Part shown: piece by piece, positions 60,232-64,000 of the stretch
Numbering within the stretch: position 1 is the stretch's first letter
Layout: every line of letters begins with the position of its first letter
Assembly: GCA_963668615.2 (NCBI GenBank)
Contig: CAXXCL010000002.1
Location: 186,001-250,000, forward strand
Length of the DNA: 64,000 nucleotides
Direction of reading: 5' to 3'
Source: JAAYPI01 sp963668615
GTDB lineage: Bacteria > Bacteroidota > Bacteroidia > Bacteroidales > Paludibacteraceae
Translations under genes and position numbers: made by a program
Notes under the pieces: generated by a model
Databases searched by the model: none
Told to the model about the DNA's origin: nothing
Seen by the model: only the letters and a program-made list of their open reading frames with translations

Positions 60232-62241
60232 ATGGGAAAATTAAAAATTGTACAAAATGATCCATGGCTACAGCCCTACGAAAATGCCATCGAAGGAAGA
60301 TACGAATATGCTTTATACAAAGAGCAAGTAATTACTCAAGGAACACAAACATTGTCTGATTTTGCTTCGGGCTATTTGTATTTCGGGTTGCATAAAATTC
60401 CTGAAGGTTGGGTAATTAGAGAATGGGCTCCAAATGCTACAGAAGTTTTCTTAATAGGTGATTTTAACAATTGGCAACCCAAGGAAGAATATAGATTGAA
60501 GTCATTGCCCAATGGTATTTGGGAGGGCGTTTTTCCAGAAGATGCTATTAAACATGAACAACTTTACAAGTTGTTTGTTTGCTGGAATGGCGGGTGTGGA
60601 GAACGTATTCCTGCTTGGGTGCGTAGAGTTGTCCAAGATGAGTATACCAAGATTTTTAGTGCACAGGTTTGGAATCCAGTAAAAAAGTATAAATTCGAAA
60701 TAGAACATTTTGTTCCCAGTGTTGACCCCTTGTTAATTTACGAATGCCATATAGGAATGGCAACTGAAGAAGAAAAGGTTGGTTCTTATGCTGAGTTCAG
60801 AATGAATGTTTTGCCTCGTATAAAGAAAGCCGGTTATAATTGCATTCAGATTATGGCGATACAAGAGCATCCTTACTACGGATCGTTCGGTTATCATGTT
60901 TCCAGCTTTTTTTCAGCTTCTTCTCGTTTCGGAACTCCCGAAGAACTTAAAGAATTAATTGATGCTGCACATAAAATGGGAATAGCCGTTATTATGGATA
61001 TTGTTCATTCTCATGCAGTAAAAAATGAAGTAGAAGGTTTGGGCCGTTTTGATGGCACTGGCTATCAATATTTTCATGACGGACCTCGTCGTGAGCATCC
61101 GGCTTGGGATTCTTTATGTTTTAACTATGGTAAAAATGAAGTATTACACTTTTTATTGTCCAACTGTAAGTTTTGGATGGAAGAGTATAAATTTGACGGA
61201 TTCCGCTTTGATGGTGTAACATCTATGTTGTATCTTAGTCATGGATTGGGTGAATCTTTTAGTGGATATGCCGATTATTACAATATGAATCAGGATGGCG
61301 ATGCTATTTGTTATTTAACTTTGGCAAACAAACTTATTCATGAAATCAATCCCAATGCAATTTCTATAGCTGAAGAAGTGAGTGGAATGCCCGGCTTAGC
61401 TAACAGATTTGAGGATGGAGGTATCGGGTTTGATTATCGTATGGCAATGGGAATTCCTGATTTGTGGATTAAATATATAAAGGAATATACCGATGAAAAT
61501 TGGAAACCTGGTCATTTGTTTTGGGAACTAACCAACCGCAGGTTCAGCGAAAAAACCATTAATTACGCAGAGAGTCATGATCAGGCTTTAGTTGGAGATA
61601 AAACAATTATATTCAGATTGATAGATGCCGATATGTATTGGCATATGCAGAAGGGTGATACTACATATATTGTTGATAGGGGAATTGCGTTACATAAAAT
61701 GATTCGTTTATTTACGGCAAGTACTATAAACGGGGGCTATTTAAATTTTATGGGAAATGAATTCGGACATCCTGAATGGATTGATTTTCCAAGACAAGGA
61801 AATGGTTGGTCTTATAAATATGCACGTCGCCAATGGAGTTTAGTCGATAACCCCAATTATTTGTACCAAGGATTAGCTCTTTTTGATAAAAACATGGTTG
61901 AAATAATTTCTTCAAAGAAGAAATTCCAGGAGTCTAGTATATATAAATATTGGGACAATTCCGGAGACCAAGTAGTTTCTTATGGCAGAGGTGATGATTT
62001 GTTGTTTGTTTTTAATTTTCATCCGTACAATTCCTTTACTGATTATGGAATGTTGGTTGAAAAAGGGGAATATCAGGTTATTTTAAATACTGATGCTAAA
62101 GAGTTTGGAGGTTTTGGTTTGTCGGATGACAGTATTCATCATTTTACTATGCCTACCAATGTAAAGGGAGAAGAAAAAGAATGGATTAAATTATATCTTC
62201 CTTCTCGTACAGCAATGGTGTTAAGACGTATCAAAAAATAA
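60232..62241 (+). CDS. glgB: 1,4-alpha-glucan branching enzyme (eukaryote-like, GH13)
   Basis: 669 residues. An N-terminal carbohydrate-binding (CBM48) region (about 50-130, EWAPNATEVFLIGDFNNWQP) precedes a GH13 barrel with MDIVHSHAVKN, the nucleophile Asp in GFRFDGVTSM, the acid/base Glu in SIAEEVSGMPGL and the third Asp in YAESHDQALVG. A C-terminal beta domain ends near 669. Length and the MNFMGNEFGHPEW-like stretch are closer to eukaryotic branching enzymes than to the 730-residue proteobacterial GlgB, as in several Bacteroidales. It introduces alpha-1,6 branches into glycogen. Single gene followed 6 bases later by the prenylglyceryl phosphate synthase gene. Confidence 0.92.
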   Translation: MGKLKIVQNDPWLQPYENAIEGRYEYALYKEQVITQGTQTLSDFASGYLYFGLHKIPEGWVIREWAPNATEVFLIGDFNNWQPKEEYRLKSLPNGIWEGVFPEDAIKHEQLYKLFVCWNGGCGERIPAWVRRVVQDEYTKIFSAQVWNPVKKYKFEIEHFVPSVDPLLIYECHIGMATEEEKVGSYAEFRMNVLPRIKKAGYNCIQIMAIQEHPYYGSFGYHVSSFFSASSRFGTPEELKELIDAAHKMGIAVIMDIVHSHAVKNEVEGLGRFDGTGYQYFHDGPRREHPAWDSLCFNYGKNEVLHFLLSNCKFWMEEYKFDGFRFDGVTSMLYLSHGLGESFSGYADYYNMNQDGDAICYLTLANKLIHEINPNAISIAEEVSGMPGLANRFEDGGIGFDYRMAMGIPDLWIKYIKEYTDENWKPGHLFWELTNRRFSEKTINYAESHDQALVGDKTIIFRLIDADMYWHMQKGDTTYIVDRGIALHKMIRLFTASTINGGYLNFMGNEFGHPEWIDFPRQGNGWSYKYARRQWSLVDNPNYLYQGLALFDKNMVEIISSKKKFQESSIYKYWDNSGDQVVSYGRGDDLLFVFNFHPYNSFTDYGMLVEKGEYQVILNTDAKEFGGFGLSDDSIHHFTMPTNVKGEEKEWIKLYLPSRTAMVLRRIKK

Positions 62242-62247
62242 TAAGCT

Positions 62248-62973
62248 GTGTTTTACGAAACGGTTATTGAAAATAAAACTGCTGAAAGAAAACAACTTGC
62301 AATACTTATTGACCCTGATAAACAATCGCAAGAGAGTTTGTCAGGGTTTATTGATTTGTTGCAACAATACACACCCGATTATATTTTTGTTGGGGGGAGT
62401 TTTGTTTATAAATCGTTGGATGATTGCATCAAGCCGTTAAAAGCTTCGTTAAATGTTCCCGTTGTTTTGTTTCCCGGTAATGCTGCCCAATTTTCTCCTC
62501 AGGCAGACGCCTTGCTGTTTCTTTCTTTATTATCCGGTCGTAATGCCGATTATTTGATTGGTCAGCATGTAAAAGCTGCCTTACACATAAAAAAATCCGC
62601 TATTGAGGTTGTTCCTACTGCTTATTTGCTTATTGAAAGTGGAGAAATAACTGCGGTAGAACGTGCAAGTCATACGCAACCGATTTCCCGTAAAGACATA
62701 GAGATTGCCGTATCAACAGCTCTAGCTGGTCAATATATGGGTAATAAGCTAATTTATTTGGAGGGGGGAAGTGGTGCTAAAAAACCTGTACCAATGGATA
62801 TGATACAGGCTGTAAAAAATAACATTTCCATTCCATTGATAGTGGGAGGCGGTTTGAAGACCAAAAAAGATGTTGAAAATGCTTTTTCTGCCGGAGCAGA
62901 TATGGTTGTTGTGGGCAATGCCCTTGAGAGTAACCTAAATTTTATAAAAGAGTTGATAGAGGTTTGTAAATAA
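62248..62973 (+). CDS. Geranylgeranylglyceryl/heptaprenylglyceryl phosphate synthase family protein
   Basis: 241 residues from a GTG at 62248 (no ATG nearby in frame). It has the PcrB/GGGPS barrel: LAILIDPDKQSQESL (metal-binding Asp), FVGGSFVYKSLDDC, VVLFPGNAAQFSPQADALLF, LIYLEGGSGAKKPVP (substrate-loop Glu) and PLIVGGGLKTKKDVENAFSAGADMVVVGN. The archaeal-type enzyme joins glycerol 1-phosphate to a polyprenyl diphosphate; Bacteroidetes carry homologues whose prenyl length varies. It may be co-transcribed with glgB (6 bases apart). Its stop abuts the convergent ABC exporter gene with no spacer. Confidence 0.92.
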   Translation: MFYETVIENKTAERKQLAILIDPDKQSQESLSGFIDLLQQYTPDYIFVGGSFVYKSLDDCIKPLKASLNVPVVLFPGNAAQFSPQADALLFLSLLSGRNADYLIGQHVKAALHIKKSAIEVVPTAYLLIESGEITAVERASHTQPISRKDIEIAVSTALAGQYMGNKLIYLEGGSGAKKPVPMDMIQAVKNNISIPLIVGGGLKTKKDVENAFSAGADMVVVGNALESNLNFIKELIEVCK

Positions 62974-64000
62974 CTATAAAGCCTGCGTTTCTTGTAATTT
63001 TTTGTAAACGCCATTTAATTTCAACAATTCCTTGTGATTTCCCCTTTCAATTATTTGACCTTCCATCAGAACACAAATTTCGTCGGCATTTTTTATAGTA
63101 GAAAGACGGTGAGCAATAACGATGGTTGTCCTGTTCTTCATTAAGTTCTCTAAGGCTTCCTGAACCAGTTTTTCTGATTCCGTATCAAGGGCAGATGTGG
63201 CTTCATCCAAAATCAATATAGGAGGGTTTTTCAATATGGCTCTAGCAATACTTACACGTTGCCTTTGTCCGCCGGAAAGTTTACTTCCTCTATCTCCGAT
63301 ATTTGTTTCATAACCGTTTTCTGTTGCAGAAATAAAGTCATGAGCGTTTGCAATTTTTGCGGCGGCAATCACATCTTCCAATGTCGTGTTTTCGACTCCA
63401 AAAGCAATATTGTTATAGAATGTGTCATTAAACAAAATAGCTTCCTGATTTACATTACCCATTAGTCCGCGTAAACTGTGCATACTAATATTGCGGATAT
63501 CTTTGTTATCAATTAATATTTCACCTTTTACTACGTCCCAATAGCGTGGCAATAAATCCACCAGAGTTGATTTCCCTGAACCCGATTGACCGACCAATGC
63601 GATGGTTTTACCTTTTTTTACAGTCAGGTTGATATCTTTCAGAACCCAATTATTTTTGTATTTGAAACTAACGTTTTTATATTCTATTTTATCATTAAAA
63701 GAGTTGATAACTTCTGCATCTTTTTTTGAGGTAAGTGGATTTTCTGTTTTTAATATTTTGTCAATTCTGTCTAAAGAAGCCATACCTTTTTGCACCCCAT
63801 AGGCTGCTTTTGATAGTTCTTTGACTGGATTGATTATGCTATAAAAAATAACGATATAATAGATAAATACCGAAGCATTGAGGGCATTAGCATTATCCGT
63901 TAAAATAAGATTACCTCCATAACATAACACGATGGCTATGATTGCGGTACCCATGAGCTCGCTCATGGGATGAGCCATAAGATATCGGCTATTAATTTTA
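62974..64000 (-). CDS. MsbA-type ABC exporter, N-terminal part missing
   Basis: Half-transporter of the lipid/multidrug exporter (MsbA/ABCB) family. The right window edge cuts the gene: the frame remains open upstream of 63978 to base 64000 (NSRYLMAHPMSELMG), so an internal ATG there is not the start. Visible are the end of the membrane domain (about 95 residues, two or three helices) and a full ATPase domain with VGQSGSGKSTLVDL (Walker A), LSGGQRQRVSIARA (signature), ILILDEATSALD (Walker B) and IVIAHRLSTI (H-loop). Export of lipid A or other lipids is typical. Its stop abuts the convergent prenylglyceryl phosphate synthase gene. Confidence 0.92.
   Translation of the reverse strand, partial: KINSRYLMAHPMSELMGTAIIAIVLCYGGNLILTDNANALNASVFIYYIVIFYSIINPVKELSKAAYGVQKGMASLDRIDKILKTENPLTSKKDAEVINSFNDKIEYKNVSFKYKNNWVLKDINLTVKKGKTIALVGQSGSGKSTLVDLLPRYWDVVKGEILIDNKDIRNISMHSLRGLMGNVNQEAILFNDTFYNNIAFGVENTTLEDVIAAAKIANAHDFISATENGYETNIGDRGSKLSGGQRQRVSIARAILKNPPILILDEATSALDTESEKLVQEALENLMKNRTTIVIAHRLSTIKNADEICVLMEGQIIERGNHKELLKLNGVYKKLQETQAL

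Overview
The window is AT-rich chromosomal DNA from a member of the Bacteroidetes, most likely the order Bacteroidales. Four things point there: the batA-E aerotolerance cluster behind moxR and a DUF58 gene; the rpmB-rpmG-DUF4295-ftsY-rimO block; the trpBEGDCFA gene order; and lipoprotein families typical of the phylum (DUF4270, DUF4827, lipidated FKBP isomerases). Several intergenic regions also carry the phylum's own promoter form (TTTG at -33, TAnnTTTG at -7). One secreted nuclease ends in a type IX secretion sorting domain, so the organism probably has that secretion system, although none of its components lie in this window. I saw no insertion sequence, prophage, CRISPR array or rRNA; the region looks like a stable housekeeping backbone.

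Layout. Bases 1-6.6 kb: a CaaX-type M48 protease (cut by the left edge), cinA, manA, and a three-gene siderophore/cobalamin-type ABC importer. 6.8-11.3 kb: ribosomal proteins L28 and L33, a 50-residue DUF4295 protein, ftsY, rimO, an HU protein, and a second HU-like membrane/LysM gene broken by a frameshift in a run of nine T. 11.4-20.3 kb: the bat operon (moxR, DUF58, a BatD-like membrane protein, batA, batB, batC, batD, batE) ending in a PAP2 phosphatase. 20.4-32.2 kb: a small HTH protein, a DUF4270 lipoprotein, a half-length glycogen-synthase-like protein, panC-panD, radA, class II aldolase, and a minus-strand operon thrA-FKBP-DUF4827-glmM. 32.3-39.0 kb: a DUF349 protein, an rRNA pseudouridine synthase, a LytTR membrane regulator divergent from an alpha/beta hydrolase, and a polytopic glycosyltransferase-like protein. 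39.3-50.5 kb: tRNA-Thr(CGU), a small winged-helix protein, DUF4105, folC, PIN-PhoH ATPase, a MalY-type lyase with ridA, the secreted nuclease, DUF2147, an FtsX-type permease and an aminotransferase. 50.6-57.3 kb: the complete tryptophan operon. 57.3-64 kb: a radical SAM protein, a DUF4301 protein with sugar-nucleotidyltransferase-like motifs, glgB, a geranylgeranylglyceryl-phosphate-synthase-like gene and an ABC exporter cut by the right edge.

The strongest regulatory discovery is a ribosome-mediated attenuator before trpB: a 19-codon leader peptide with three consecutive Trp codons, an intrinsic terminator, and an alternative pairing that overlaps the leader stop codon and would disrupt that terminator. 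Other points worth following are the T9 frameshift, the synthase-like protein lacking the usual substrate-binding motif, the nested dyads between the LytTR regulator and the hydrolase, and the sugar-nucleotidyltransferase-like signature of the DUF4301 protein beside glgB. Gene spacing is very tight: several convergent gene pairs overlap or abut, and three others are separated by long perfect hairpins that can terminate both ways.
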